A DNA stretch of 61,394 bases. Origin: Clostridiales bacterium (GTDB taxonomy: Bacteria > Bacillota > Clostridia > Oscillospirales > Oscillospiraceae). The position numbers and the translations under genes are program-made. Numbering within the stretch: position 1 is the stretch's first letter; each line of letters starts with the position of its first letter. A model generated the notes under the pieces. The model made no database searches. It was not told where the DNA came from and saw only the letters and a list, made by a program, of their open reading frames with translations. Positions 7,733 to 20,559 of the stretch are shown one piece after another. The stretch is from assembly GCA_022774865.1 (NCBI GenBank), contig JALFLH010000014.1, positions 1 through 61,394 on the forward strand, read 5' to 3'.

Positions 7733-8977
7733 ATGTCCGAAAAGGCTCTCGTTGGTTCTCTGATCATCGGCCAGTCCGGCGGCCCTTCTTCCGTCATCAA
7801 CTGCTCCGCTTACGGCGTTATCAAGACCGGTCTGGAGAATCCAAACATCACCAAAGTATACGGCGCGTTCCACGGCATCAAGGGCGTTCTGAATGATCAG
7901 CTCATGATCATGGACGAGGAAGATCCCGCTGAGCTGGAGCATATGCTGTATACCCCTTCTTCCGCCCTGGGCTCCTGCCGCTATAAGATTGCCGATCCCG
8001 ACGTGGACGACACCGATTACAAGCGCATTCTGGAGATCTTCAAGAAGTACAACGTCCGTTATTTCTTCTACAACGGCGGCAACGACTCCATGGATACCTG
8101 CAACAAGATTTCCAAGTACATGAACAAGGTCGGCTATGAGTGCCGCGTGATGGGCGTGCCCAAGACCATCGACAACGATCTGGCCGGCACCGATCACTGC
8201 CCCGGCTTCGCTTCTGCCGCCAAGTACATCGCCACCTCCTTTATGGAGGTATCCCGGGACTGCCAGGTGTATGACACCGGTATGGTCACCGTCATCGAGT
8301 GCATGGGCCGTCACGCCGGCTGGCTGACCGCCGCCGCTGCCTGCGCCAACGTCAAGGGCGACGGCCCCGACCTGATCTACCTGCCTGAGGTGGACTTCAG
8401 CATGGATCAGTTCATCGCCGATGTCAAGCGGGTCTACGCCCAGAAGAAGAACTGCCTGGTGGCCGTTTCCGAGGGTATCCACTACGCTGACGGCACCTTC
8501 GTTTCCGAGGCCAAGACCTCCGGCACCGACGGCTTCGGCCATGCCCAGTTGGGCGGTCTGGCTGCCCGCCTGACCGATGTCATCAAGGCCGAGCTGGGCT
8601 GCAAGGTGCGTCCCATCGAGCTGAGCCTGCTGCAGCGCTGCGCCGCCCACTGCGCCTCCGGCACCGATATCGCCGAGTCCTTCATGTCCGGCAAGGTGGC
8701 CGTGGAGTCCGCCGTTTCCGGCATCACCGACAAGATGGTGGGCTTTAAGTGCACCCGGGATGGCAACGGCTACAAGTGCGAGCCGGAGCTGTTCGACCTG
8801 AGCCTGGTGGCCAACACCGAGAAGAAGGTTCCTCTGGAGTGGATCAACGAGGCCGGCAACGGCGTAACCCAGGCCTTCATTGACTACTGCCTGCCTCTGA
8901 TTCAGGGCGAGACCGGCATGGTCAAGGAGGACGGCCTGCCCCGCTTCGTCCACCTGAAGAGAGTGTTTGCAAAGTAA
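7733..8977 (+). CDS. pfp: 6-phosphofructokinase, pyrophosphate-type signatures
   Basis: A 414-residue phosphofructokinase of the long group. It phosphorylates fructose-6-phosphate in glycolysis, and if PPi-dependent the step is reversible. The residues that normally distinguish donors read as the PPi type: GGNDS at 115-119 (Asp118 where ATP enzymes have Gly) and PKTIDND at 143-149 (Lys144 where ATP enzymes have Gly). The TIDND catalytic aspartate is intact. The start codon follows GGAGG. Codons are strongly biased (GGC, CTG, AAG), as in the ribosomal genes here, implying high expression. It is divergent from fba. PPi use is predicted from two residues and not proven; a regulatory site is not obvious. 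Confidence 0.9.
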   Translation: MSEKALVGSLIIGQSGGPSSVINCSAYGVIKTGLENPNITKVYGAFHGIKGVLNDQLMIMDEEDPAELEHMLYTPSSALGSCRYKIADPDVDDTDYKRILEIFKKYNVRYFFYNGGNDSMDTCNKISKYMNKVGYECRVMGVPKTIDNDLAGTDHCPGFASAAKYIATSFMEVSRDCQVYDTGMVTVIECMGRHAGWLTAAAACANVKGDGPDLIYLPEVDFSMDQFIADVKRVYAQKKNCLVAVSEGIHYADGTFVSEAKTSGTDGFGHAQLGGLAARLTDVIKAELGCKVRPIELSLLQRCAAHCASGTDIAESFMSGKVAVESAVSGITDKMVGFKCTRDGNGYKCEPELFDLSLVANTEKKVPLEWINEAGNGVTQAFIDYCLPLIQGETGMVKEDGLPRFVHLKRVFAK

Positions 8978-9176
8978 GCTGTGGCTTTTTGACGGATAAT
9001 ATCTGACACAATCCCCCGGAAACAGGCAACGGAAATTACCGGTGTCTGCCTCCGGGGGATCGATCTACGCAGATACGGCAGGATGGCAGGCACGCTTGCG
9101 GGAAGCGCTGTTCTGCCGGAACCCGGTGCCGAATTTGTCGAAAAGTTGAAATATGTACGAAAAAAGTTGGAAATGG
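8978..9176. other. Gap after phosphofructokinase with a long imperfect hairpin
   Basis: This gene-free gap contains a hairpin at 9011-9060. ATCCCCCGGA (9011-9020) pairs perfectly with TCCGGGGGAT (9051-9060), and further inner pairs continue (GGCA/TGCC, CGG/CCG) across a bulge. No T-tract follows on either strand, so it is not a classic terminator, though it may end or stabilise the upstream mRNA. I see no open reading frame or RNA family in the rest. Confidence 0.5.
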
Positions 9177-9205
9177 TTGACAAACGCAATGGCCAGGTGT
9201 ATAGT
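9177..9205 (+). promoter_or_regulatory. Promoter of the beta-helix protein-glmM operon
   Basis: A perfect TTGACA (9177-9182), 17 bases, TATAGT (9200-9205). It lies ~60 bases before the first start codon. Confidence 0.75.
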
Positions 9206-9265
9206 ATCAGGGTCGGCTTATGGGCGGACGAAAAATCTGATTGAAATGGGAAAGAAGGTCATCTT

Positions 9266-9922
9266 ATGATTACAACCAAGGAGCTGTACGACCTGGATCA
9301 TACGATGGCAGGAGCGTATCTGGCCAAATATGAATATCCCTGGCAGGCGCTGGCGGGAATTAAGGAATTGATTCAGGAGCTGGGCGCAAAGCTGGGAGAG
9401 GACTATACAGAAATCACCCCGGCGGTCTGGGTACACAAGACAGCAAAGATTGCGCCCACGGCTTATTTGGGCGCGCCCTGCATCATCGGCGCGGGCACCG
9501 AGGTGCGCCACTGCGCCTTTATCCGCGGCTCCGCCCTGGTGGGCGAAAACTGCGTGGTCGGCAATTCGGTGGAACTGAAAAACGTGATTCTTTTCGACAA
9601 TGTACAGGTTCCCCACTATAACTATGTGGGCGACAGCATTCTGGGCTACAAATCCCATATGGGCGCGGGCAGCCTGACTTCCAACGTGAAGTCCGATAAG
9701 ACACTGGTTGTGGTGAAGAACGGCGCGGAGCGGATTCCCACAGGGCTGAAGAAATTCGGCGCCATGCTGGGCGACCATGTGGAGGTTGGCTGCAACAGTG
9801 TGCTCAATCCGGGTACCATTGTGGGCAGAAACAGCAATATCTACCCCACGTCCTGCGTGCGGGGCGTGGTTCCGGCGGACAGCATCTGGAAAACCGGCGG
9901 CGTGATCGTGAAGAAAGTATAA
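9266..9922 (+). CDS. Left-handed beta-helix protein resembling the GlmU acetyltransferase domain
   Basis: A 218-residue protein with a short helical N-terminus (~50 residues) and hexapeptide repeats from about residue 50 onward. The segment VPHYNYVGDSILGYKSHMGAGSLTSN closely parallels the GlmU C-terminal domain, where a His in the GHL-YLGD-EIG...IGAGT stretch is the catalytic base. His117 occupies that place here. The GlmU N-terminal uridylyltransferase domain is missing, yet such proteins are often labelled UDP-GlcNAc pyrophosphorylase. The next gene, 12 bases away, is glmM, which makes glucosamine-1-phosphate, the substrate of GlmU acetylation. A sugar-1-phosphate acyltransferase role is a reasonable inference. 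The actual substrate is unknown. Confidence 0.8.
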   Translation: MITTKELYDLDHTMAGAYLAKYEYPWQALAGIKELIQELGAKLGEDYTEITPAVWVHKTAKIAPTAYLGAPCIIGAGTEVRHCAFIRGSALVGENCVVGNSVELKNVILFDNVQVPHYNYVGDSILGYKSHMGAGSLTSNVKSDKTLVVVKNGAERIPTGLKKFGAMLGDHVEVGCNSVLNPGTIVGRNSNIYPTSCVRGVVPADSIWKTGGVIVKKV

Positions 9923-9934
9923 GGAGTAATCATC

Positions 9935-11320
9935 ATGGGCAAATATTTTGGAACGGACGGCTTCCGGGGCGAGGCCAATGTGACGTTGACGGCAGACCAT
10001 GCCTATCAGGTTGGCCGCTTTCTTGGCTGGTACTATACCCAGCTGAAGCGCCGGGCAGGGCAGGACGGGCCCGCCAGAATCGTCATCGGCAAGGACACCC
10101 GCCGCAGCAGCTATATGTTTGAATACAGTCTGGTGGGCGGTCTGGTGGCCTCCGGCGCGGACGCCTATCTGCTGCACGTCACTACCACGCCTTCCGTGGC
10201 CTATGTGGTGCGGACGGACGGCTTCGACTGCGGCATTATGATCTCCGCTTCTCATAATCCCTATTACGACAACGGCATCAAGCTGATCAACGGCTCCGGC
10301 GAGAAGATGGACGAGAGCGTCATCAGTCTGGTGGAGGCGTATCTGGACGGGGAGCTGGTTGCCTTTGACCGTAAATGGGACGAGCTGCCGCTGGCGAAGC
10401 GGGATATGATCGGCCGCACCGTGGACTATGTGGCCGGCCGGAACCGCTATATCGGCTATCTGATTTCTCTGGGGCTGTATTCGTTCAAGGGTGTCAAGGT
10501 CGGACTGGACTGCGCCAACGGCTCTTCCTGGAATATCGCGAAAAACGTGTTTGACGCGCTGGGCGCCAAGACCTACGTCATCAATGCCGACCCGGATGGC
10601 TACAACATCAACAAGGATGCCGGCTCCACCCATATTGAGCATCTGCAGCGCTTTGTGCTGGAAAATGGCCTGGATGTGGGCTTTGCCTATGACGGCGATG
10701 CCGATCGCTGCCTGTGCGTGGACGAAAAGGGCAATGTGATCACCGGCGACCATATCCTCTATATTTACGGAAAATATATGAAGGAGCGGGGCAAGCTGCT
10801 GACCAACACGGTGGTCACCACGGTGATGAGCAATTTCGGACTCTACAAAGCTTTCGACGAGCTGGGAATTGATTACGCCAAGACCGCCGTGGGCGACAAG
10901 TACGTGTATGAGTATATGATGATGAACGGCTGCCGGATCGGCGGCGAGCAGAGCGGCCATATTATCTTCTCCAAGTACGCCTCTACGGGCGACGGCATTC
11001 TCACCAGCCTGAAGATCATGGAAGTGATGATGGCCAAGAAGAAGACCCTGAGCCAGCTATGCGAGGGCTTCACCTTCTATCCCCAGGTGCTGAAAAACGT
11101 CCGGGTTGCCGACAAGGCGGCGGCGCAGGCAGATCTCGATGTCCAGAAGGCCGTGGCAGAGGTGACCGCCAGGCTGGGGGACTCCGGGCGCATTCTGGTG
11201 CGGGAATCCGGCACCGAGCCGGTAATCCGTGTTATGGTGGAAGCCGAGTCCCAGGATGTCTGCCGGGAATATGTGGATTATGTGGTGGATGCCATTAAAA
11301 GAAAAGGTTACGCCGTTTGA
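9935..11320 (+). CDS. glmM: Phosphoglucosamine mutase family protein
   Basis: A 461-residue alpha-D-phosphohexomutase. GlmM converts glucosamine-6-phosphate to glucosamine-1-phosphate for UDP-GlcNAc and peptidoglycan synthesis. The N-terminus GKYFGTDGFRGEAN is typical of GlmM. The phosphoserine loop is ISASHNP (Ser106), the metal site DGDADR (residues 253-258), the sugar-binding loop GGEQSGH, and the phosphate loop RESGTEPVIRVM. It follows the beta-helix protein by 12 bases in the same operon, and a strong terminator ends the unit. It is slightly longer than E. coli GlmM (445). Activity on glucose phosphates cannot be excluded, but the motifs favour GlmM. Confidence 0.94.
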   Translation: MGKYFGTDGFRGEANVTLTADHAYQVGRFLGWYYTQLKRRAGQDGPARIVIGKDTRRSSYMFEYSLVGGLVASGADAYLLHVTTTPSVAYVVRTDGFDCGIMISASHNPYYDNGIKLINGSGEKMDESVISLVEAYLDGELVAFDRKWDELPLAKRDMIGRTVDYVAGRNRYIGYLISLGLYSFKGVKVGLDCANGSSWNIAKNVFDALGAKTYVINADPDGYNINKDAGSTHIEHLQRFVLENGLDVGFAYDGDADRCLCVDEKGNVITGDHILYIYGKYMKERGKLLTNTVVTTVMSNFGLYKAFDELGIDYAKTAVGDKYVYEYMMMNGCRIGGEQSGHIIFSKYASTGDGILTSLKIMEVMMAKKKTLSQLCEGFTFYPQVLKNVRVADKAAAQADLDVQKAVAEVTARLGDSGRILVRESGTEPVIRVMVEAESQDVCREYVDYVVDAIKRKGYAV

Positions 11321-11325
11321 CGATG

Positions 11326-11357
11326 AAAGCTGCCGCCCGGGGAGGGCGGCAGCTTTT
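11326..11357 (+). terminator. Terminator of the glmM operon
   Basis: A 13-bp perfect stem (11326-11338 with 11344-11356), GC-rich, ending in a run of T residues, five bases after glmM. Confidence 0.85.
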
Positions 11358-11371
11358 GTCTGCGGATGTGG

Positions 11372-11400
11372 TTGCCTTTTCCGTCCGGCCGTGCTACACT
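11372..11400 (+). promoter_or_regulatory. Promoter of the Nudix hydrolase gene
   Basis: TTGCCT (11372-11377), 17 bases, TACACT (11395-11400), 40 bases before the start codon. Confidence 0.55.
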
Positions 11401-11439
11401 TGTGCTGCGGAATACCGGAGCGAAAAAGGGGGAAGCCTG

Positions 11440-11952
11440 ATGGAGTTCAATGATGTCTACGACCGGAACCGGAATCTGACCGGCCGGATTCATCGCAGGG
11501 GAACCCGTTGGAAGGCGGGAGAGTATGGACTTGTGGTGTGCGTATGGGTATATGATGGAAAGGGCAACGTGCTGCTGACCCGCCGGGCGCCGGGGAAAAG
11601 CTATGCCGGAACCTGGGAGAATTCCGGCGGCGCGGTGAAAGCGGGGGAGACCAGCCGTCAGGCCATCGCCCGGGAACTGTTCGAGGAAACGGGCATCCGG
11701 GCGGCGGAGGATGAATTTGAGCTGATCGGTACAGGCCGTGACCGGAATACCCACTACGATTTCTACTGTCTCCGACGGTCAACGCCGCTGCACAAGATCG
11801 TTCTGCAGCCCGGGGAGACCGACGGGGTTCAGTGGGCCGGAATGAAGCGGATACGCCGGATGGTTAAATCCGGCGAAATCTGCCGGATTATCGGCCGCCA
11901 GTTTCTCAGACAGGAGAAGCTGCTGCTGGAGAGGCAAACTGCACAAGAATAA
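11440..11952 (+). CDS. Nudix hydrolase
   Basis: A 170-residue Nudix protein. The Nudix box GGAVKAGETSRQAIARELFEETGI fits GX5EX7REUXEEXGU, apart from a Leu-Phe at the hydrophobic positions, and provides the metal-binding glutamates. The fold matches IDI-like/YfcD-type members (MEFNDVYDRNRNLTGRIHRRG at the N-terminus). Such enzymes cleave nucleoside diphosphates linked to a further moiety; the substrate here is not predictable. The ATG at 11440 is preceded by AAAGGGGGAAG; open frame upstream overlaps the glmM terminator and is not used. It stands alone between two promoters, with no clear terminator of its own. Confidence 0.9.
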   Translation: MEFNDVYDRNRNLTGRIHRRGTRWKAGEYGLVVCVWVYDGKGNVLLTRRAPGKSYAGTWENSGGAVKAGETSRQAIARELFEETGIRAAEDEFELIGTGRDRNTHYDFYCLRRSTPLHKIVLQPGETDGVQWAGMKRIRRMVKSGEICRIIGRQFLRQEKLLLERQTAQE

Positions 11953-11988
11953 CCGGCTTTTTTTGGCGTGGAGATCACCGCTTTTTGC

Positions 11989-12018
11989 TTGCAATTGTGC
12001 CGCCTGACAGGTTATAAT
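11989..12018 (+). promoter_or_regulatory. Promoter of the phosphoribosyltransferase-like gene
   Basis: TTGCAA (11989-11994), 18 bases, perfect TATAAT (12013-12018). In the ~90-base leader AGCGTTTT and AAAACGCT can pair as an 8-bp hairpin (about 12026-12056). Confidence 0.65.
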
Positions 12019-12113
12019 GAAAAAAAGCGTTTTTCACATACTCCGGCGAAAACGCTGTGCCGGAGATGGAAAGCGCTTTTCTTTTTCGAATCATCAGGAT
12101 GGAGGAAATATCT

Positions 12114-12749
12114 ATGATTGAAATTACCAACTTGCCGGTCAAACATGGGAACGTGCCCCTGCGGGTGGCTCGCGGCCATTTCGCCACCAACCACAGCCAT
12201 ATCAATTACTACATTGATATTACCTATCAGAAAACCCGTCTGAGCGAAGCAAAGGATGTGGCCAAACAGCTCGTCAGTATCTTTAAGAATAATACCCCCA
12301 TCGATACCATTCTGTGTCTGGACGGGACGACTGTAATCGGCACCTGTCTGGCGGATGAGCTGACCAAAAGCGGCTTCCACAGTGTAAATGCCCACAATAC
12401 CATCTATGTGGTGGAGCCGGAGTATAACTCCAATTCCCAGATGCTGTTCCGGGACAATATCCAGCCCATGATCCGAAACAAGCACGTGCTGGTGCTGATG
12501 GCCTCCTGCACCACCGGTTTTACCGCCGGAAAGAGCATTGAGGCAATCGGTTATTACGGCGGCGAGCTGGTGGGCTTTGCCGCGCTGTACAGCGCCGTGG
12601 ATGAAATCGCGGGGTATCCCGTCCGGTCTGTATACAATCTGTCCGACCTTCCTGACTATGCAAGTTATGATTATAAGGATTGCCCCTACTGCAAGGCGGG
12701 GCGGCGCCTGGATGCGCTGGTGAATTCCCACGGTTATTCCTGGCTGTAA
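12114..12749 (+). CDS. Phosphoribosyltransferase-like protein (annotated as orotate PRTase in relatives)
   Basis: A 211-residue type I phosphoribosyltransferase-fold protein, start MIEITNLPVKHGNVPL after GGAGGAAATATCT. The PRPP loop should read four hydrophobics, two acidic residues, then xxTTG. Here it is VLVLMASCTTG, with Met129-Ala130 where the two acidic residues are expected, while the TTG turn is kept. Upstream, DTILCLDGTTVIGTCLADEL resembles the family's pyrophosphate region. The C-terminus adds a CxxC pair (Cys190, Cys193) in DCPYCKAGRRLDALVNS. The gene stands alone, away from pyrimidine genes. It may have altered catalysis or act as a sensor. The fold is likely; the orotate assignment is not supported by context. 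Confidence 0.75.
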   Translation: MIEITNLPVKHGNVPLRVARGHFATNHSHINYYIDITYQKTRLSEAKDVAKQLVSIFKNNTPIDTILCLDGTTVIGTCLADELTKSGFHSVNAHNTIYVVEPEYNSNSQMLFRDNIQPMIRNKHVLVLMASCTTGFTAGKSIEAIGYYGGELVGFAALYSAVDEIAGYPVRSVYNLSDLPDYASYDYKDCPYCKAGRRLDALVNSHGYSWL

Positions 12750-12767
12750 AATCTGACAAAATATCGT

Positions 12768-12798
12768 GCCGCTCTCCGGCTGGAGAGCGGCATTTTTT
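12768..12798 (+). terminator. Terminator after the phosphoribosyltransferase-like gene
   Basis: A perfect 10-bp stem GCCGCTCTCC/GGAGAGCGGC (12768-12777 with 12782-12791), 4-base loop, then ATTTTTT. Confidence 0.92.
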
Positions 12799-12860
12799 GA
12801 CGGATCCGATATAAACAAGAAAAACCGAAGCGAAAGCTCCGGAAAACCGCAAAAATCCCA

Positions 12861-12889
12861 TTGACAAACGGACACAGATATGATACCAT
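12861..12889 (+). promoter_or_regulatory. Promoter of rpoBC
   Basis: A perfect TTGACA (12861-12866), 17 bases, TACCAT (12884-12889). Transcription from near 12896 gives a ~150-base untranslated leader before rpoB. Confidence 0.7.
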
Positions 12890-12895
12890 GATATT

Positions 12896-13044
12896 CCATA
12901 CTGTGATACTATGCCTATTCAGAGCCATCGCTCCTGACATGGACATCTTACCATAGATGGCAGGCGCTGTCAAGAAGGAAATATAGAAAAATTGACAACG
13001 CAACCAAGCGTATCAATTACACATCATTCGAAAGAAAGGCTGTG
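12896..13044 (+). promoter_or_regulatory. Untranslated leader of rpoB with a stem-loop
   Basis: The leader contains a two-part hairpin: GCCATC (12924-12929) pairs with GATGGC (12956-12961), and inside it ATGG pairs with CCAT. No T-tract follows. It matches no leader family I can name. It may be a protein- or RNA-processing target; the role is unknown. Confidence 0.35.
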
Positions 13045-16000
13045 ATGATCCATATGGCAATGGTCAAGGACGTAATGTTCGGCAAGACCATGCGTAAATC
13101 TTACGCGAAGTATGAAGAAATCCTGGAAATCCCCAATATGCTGAAGATCCAGAAGGACTCCTACCAATGGTTTCTGGACAAGGGCCTGCGGGAAGTTTTC
13201 AAGGATGTGGGCACCATTACCGATTTCTCCGGCAAGCTGGAGCTGAGCTTCCTGGACTATACCATGGAGGATAAGCCCAAGTACACCATCGAGGAATGCA
13301 AGGAGCGGGACGCCACCTATGCCAAGCCCATCAAGGTGCGGGTGCGCCTGCGCAACACCGAAACCGACGAAATCAAGGAGCAGGAGATCTTCATGGGTGA
13401 TTTCCCCGTGATGACCAACGGCGGTACTTTCGTCATCAACGGCGCGGAGCGCGTTATCATTTCCCAGATCGTCCGCAGCCCCGGTATGTACTACGGGCAC
13501 GAAGTGGACAAGGCCGACCAGCACACCTATACGGCCACCGTTATTCCCTATCGCGGCGCCTGGCTGGAGTACGAAACCGATAATTCCAATGTGTTCTGGG
13601 TTCGGATTGACAAGAACCGCAAGCTGCCCATCACCTGCCTGATCCGGGCGCTGGGCGTGGAAACAGACGAGCAGATTAAGGCGCTGTTCGGTGAGGATGA
13701 TCGAATCCTTGCCACCATTGAGAAGGACCCCTGCAAGACCCGGGAGGATTCTCTGCTGGAAATCTACCGCCGTCTGCGCCCCGGCGAGCCTCCCACGGTG
13801 GAGACCGCAGCAGCCCATCTGGAAGGGCTGCTGTTTGACGCGCACCGCTACGATGTGAGCACCGTCGGCCGCTACAAATTCAACAAGAAGATGGACATCT
13901 GGAGCCGGCTGTCCGGCCAGGAGCTGGCAGAGCCTGTCGCCGACCCCATGACCGGCGAGATTCTGGCGATGCCCGGCGAATTCCTGACCCGCGCCCACGC
14001 CCACGCGCTGAGCGACCGGGGCGTGAATGAGGCTGTGGTGAAGGTCGGCGACAAGCAGGTGAAGATCTTCGCCAACGATATGGTTCGCATGGGGAACTTT
14101 GTGGACTTTGATCCCGCTGAATTCGGCGTGACCGAAAAAGTTCGCTTCTCTGTGCTGAAGGAAATGCTGCAGTCCCTGCAGGGCGCTTCCAAGGAAGCCT
14201 GGGGCGAGGCCATTGCCGAGCGCATGGACGACCTGATTCCCAAGCACATCATCGTGGATGACATTATGGCATCCATTAACTACCTGAACTGCGTGGCCAT
14301 GGGCGTGGGCACCACCGATGACATCGACCATCTGGGCAACCGCCGTCTGCGCTGCGTGGGCGAGCTGCTGCAGAACCAGTTCCGCATCGGCTTCTCCCGG
14401 CTGGACCGGGTCATCCGTGAGCGCATGACCGTACAGGATCTGGACGCGGTCACGCCGCAGAGCCTGATCAACATCCGTCCTGTCACCGCCGTGATCAAGG
14501 AGTTCTTCGGTTCCAGCCCTCTGTCCCAGTTCATGGATCAGAACAACCCGCTGGCCGAGCTGACCCACAAGCGCCGCCTGTCCGCACTGGGCCCCGGCGG
14601 TCTGAGCCGAGACCGGGCCTCCTTTGATGTGCGTGATATTCATTATACTCATTATGGCCGGATGTGCCCCATTGAGACCCCTGAAGGCCCCAACATCGGC
14701 CTGATCAACTATCTGGCTACCTTTGCCAAGATTAACGAGTATGGCTTTATTGAAGCTCCCTACCGCAAGGTTGACAAGGCCACCGGCGTTGTCACCAAGG
14801 AAGTGGAGTACATGACCGCAGACGTGGAGGATGATTACTACGTCGGTCAGGCCAATGAGCCTCTGGATGAGCAGGGCCGTCTGGCCAATGCCCGTATCAC
14901 CTGCCGTCACCGCAACGAGATCATCGAAGTGGACCGGGAAATGATCGACTATATCGACGTTTCTCCCAGAATGATGATTTCCATTGCAACCTCCTTCATT
15001 CCCTTCCTGCAGAACGACGACGCCAACCGTGCCCTGATGGGCGCCAACATGCAGCGCCAGGCCGTGCCGCTGCTGACCACAGAGCCGCCCATCGTTGCCA
15101 CCGGCATCGAGCACAAGGCCGCCGTGGATTCCGAGGTCTGCCTGAAGGCCAGAAAGCCCGGCGTGGTCACCGCTGTCTCCGCCACCAACATTACCGTCAA
15201 GTATGATGACGGCGAGACGGAAATATTCACGCTGACCAAGTTCGCCCGTTCCAATGCCGGCACCTGCATCAACCAGCGGCCGATTGTGACCGTGGGCGAG
15301 CGGGTGGATACCGAGCAGATCATCGCGGACGGCCCCTCCTGCTCCGGCGGCGAGGTCGCGCTGGGCAAGAACGTGCTGATCGGCTTTGTCACCTGGGAAG
15401 GCTACAACTACGAGGACGCCATCCTGCTGAACGAGCGTCTGGTGCGGGAGGATGTATTTACCTCCATCCACATCGAGGAGCACGAGACCGAGGCCCGGGA
15501 CACCAAGCTTGGACCCGAGGAGATCACCCGGGACATTCCCAACGTGGGCGAGGACACCCTGAAGGATCTGGACGAGAACGGCATTATCCGTATCGGCGCC
15601 GAGGTGCACTCCGGCGACTACCTGGTGGGTAAGGTCACGCCCAAGGGCGAAACCGAGCTGACGCCCGAGGAACGGCTGCTGCGGGCGATCTTCGGCGAGA
15701 AAGCCAGGGAAGTCCGGGATACCTCGCTGAAGGTGCCCCATGGCGAGAGCGGCATTGTTGTGGATGTGAAGGTGTTCACCAAAGAGAACTCCGATGAGCT
15801 GGCGCCCGGCGTGACCAAGTCCGTGCGGGTCTACATCGCCCAGAAACGGAAAATCTCCGTGGGCGACAAGATGGCCGGCCGTCACGGAAACAAGGGCGTC
15901 GTATCCCGGGTTCTGCCCGAGGAGGATATGCCCTTCCTGCCCGACGGCACGCCGCTGGACATTGTGCTGAACCCTCTGGGCGTGCCTTCCCGTATGAACA

Positions 16001-16740
16001 TCGGTCAGGTTCTGGAGGTGCATCTGGGCTATGCTGCCAAGGCGCTGGGCTGGAAGGTTGCCACCCCCGTGTTCGACGGCGCCAACGAGAAGGATATCCG
16101 GGAGACGCTGAAGCTGGCGGGCCTGCGGGAGGACGGCAAGACCGTGCTGTACGACGGCCGTACCGGCGAACCCTTCGACAATTTGGTCACCGTTGGATAT
16201 CCCTACTACCTGAAGCTGCATCATCTGGTCGATGATAAGATTCACGCCCGTTCCACCGGCCCGTACGCACTGGTTACCCAGCAGCCTCTGGGCGGCAAGG
16301 CACAGTTCGGCGGACAGCGTTTCGGCGAAATGGAAGTCTGGGCGCTGGAGGCTTACGGCGCTGCCTATACCCTGCAGGAAATCCTGACTGTCAAGTCCGA
16401 TGACGTGACCGGCCGTGTCAAGACCTACGAGGCCATTGTCAAGGGCGCCAATATTCCCAAGCCCGGCGTGCCCGAGTCCTTCAAGGTTCTGGTCAAGGAA
16501 CTGCAGGCACTCTGCCTGGATATCCGCGTGCTGGATGAAAACGGCAACGAGATCGAGCTGAAGGACGAGGATGACGATGATGATGTGGTCTACGCCGCCG
16601 ACGAGCACGACAATGATCTGGTGGTCGGCAGCACGGATGAGGTGCTGGATTCCGGCTTCGTGATCGACGAGGACGGCCCGGAAGATATTATGGATGTGTT
16701 TGGCGATATGGCTGATGCCGACGCCGACATTGATGAATAA
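13045..16740 (+). CDS. rpoB: DNA-directed RNA polymerase subunit beta
   Basis: The 1231-residue beta subunit of RNA polymerase. It contributes half of the catalytic cleft and carries the rifampicin pocket, the flap and the switch regions. Visible landmarks are the rifampicin cluster near residues 490-520 ([27 protein letters not shown]), the [22 protein letters not shown] block, and the C-terminal [25 protein letters not shown] proline (about residue 492) replaces the usual Gln just before LSQFMDQ. The last ~60 residues are strongly acidic. The start could be GTG 13042, ATG 13045 or ATG 13054; spacing from AAAGG favours 13045. rpoC follows by 19 bases. The rplJ-rplL genes are not upstream. 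Confidence 0.98.
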   Translation: MIHMAMVKDVMFGKTMRKSYAKYEEILEIPNMLKIQKDSYQWFLDKGLREVFKDVGTITDFSGKLELSFLDYTMEDKPKYTIEECKERDATYAKPIKVRVRLRNTETDEIKEQEIFMGDFPVMTNGGTFVINGAERVIISQIVRSPGMYYGHEVDKADQHTYTATVIPYRGAWLEYETDNSNVFWVRIDKNRKLPITCLIRALGVETDEQIKALFGEDDRILATIEKDPCKTREDSLLEIYRRLRPGEPPTVETAAAHLEGLLFDAHRYDVSTVGRYKFNKKMDIWSRLSGQELAEPVADPMTGEILAMPGEFLTRAHAHALSDRGVNEAVVKVGDKQVKIFANDMVRMGNFVDFDPAEFGVTEKVRFSVLKEMLQSLQGASKEAWGEAIAERMDDLIPKHIIVDDIMASINYLNCVAMGVGTTDDIDHLGNRRLRCVGELLQNQFRIGFSRLDRVIRERMTVQDLDAVTPQSLINIRPVTAVIKEFFGSSPLSQFMDQNNPLAELTHKRRLSALGPGGLSRDRASFDVRDIHYTHYGRMCPIETPEGPNIGLINYLATFAKINEYGFIEAPYRKVDKATGVVTKEVEYMTADVEDDYYVGQANEPLDEQGRLANARITCRHRNEIIEVDREMIDYIDVSPRMMISIATSFIPFLQNDDANRALMGANMQRQAVPLLTTEPPIVATGIEHKAAVDSEVCLKARKPGVVTAVSATNITVKYDDGETEIFTLTKFARSNAGTCINQRPIVTVGERVDTEQIIADGPSCSGGEVALGKNVLIGFVTWEGYNYEDAILLNERLVREDVFTSIHIEEHETEARDTKLGPEEITRDIPNVGEDTLKDLDENGIIRIGAEVHSGDYLVGKVTPKGETELTPEERLLRAIFGEKAREVRDTSLKVPHGESGIVVDVKVFTKENSDELAPGVTKSVRVYIAQKRKISVGDKMAGRHGNKGVVSRVLPEEDMPFLPDGTPLDIVLNPLGVPSRMNIGQVLEVHLGYAAKALGWKVATPVFDGANEKDIRETLKLAGLREDGKTVLYDGRTGEPFDNLVTVGYPYYLKLHHLVDDKIHARSTGPYALVTQQPLGGKAQFGGQRFGEMEVWALEAYGAAYTLQEILTVKSDDVTGRVKTYEAIVKGANIPKPGVPESFKVLVKELQALCLDIRVLDENGNEIELKDEDDDDDVVYAADEHDNDLVVGSTDEVLDSGFVIDEDGPEDIMDVFGDMADADADIDE

Positions 16741-16759
16741 AAAGGAGGCGCGGAAATCT

Positions 16760-20458
<3,699 letters not shown>

Positions 20459-20464
20459 TTTCCC

Positions 20465-20493
20465 AAGGCCGCCACCAACCGTGGCGGCCTTTG
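20465..20493 (+). terminator. Terminator of rpoBC
   Basis: An 11-bp stem (20465-20475 with 20481-20491), 5-base loop, short T run, eight bases after rpoC. The T run is brief, so read-through to the str genes is likely. Confidence 0.7.
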
Positions 20494-20559
20494 AATGCAT
20501 AGTCCGTCGGGGAAAAACAGATGTTTGGCAGATTTGCAGAAATAATTCCATTATTTTTG

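Noticed and set aside
7727..10960. Long minus-strand frames opposite the phosphofructokinase and the beta-helix/glmM genes
   Set aside because: They have the same codon-bias shadow pattern as rpoBC and lie wholly inside confidently identified genes.
12992..13016. A second TTGACA just before rpoB
   Set aside because: No acceptable -10 lies 16-18 bases downstream; the nearest AT-rich box gives a 13-base spacer.
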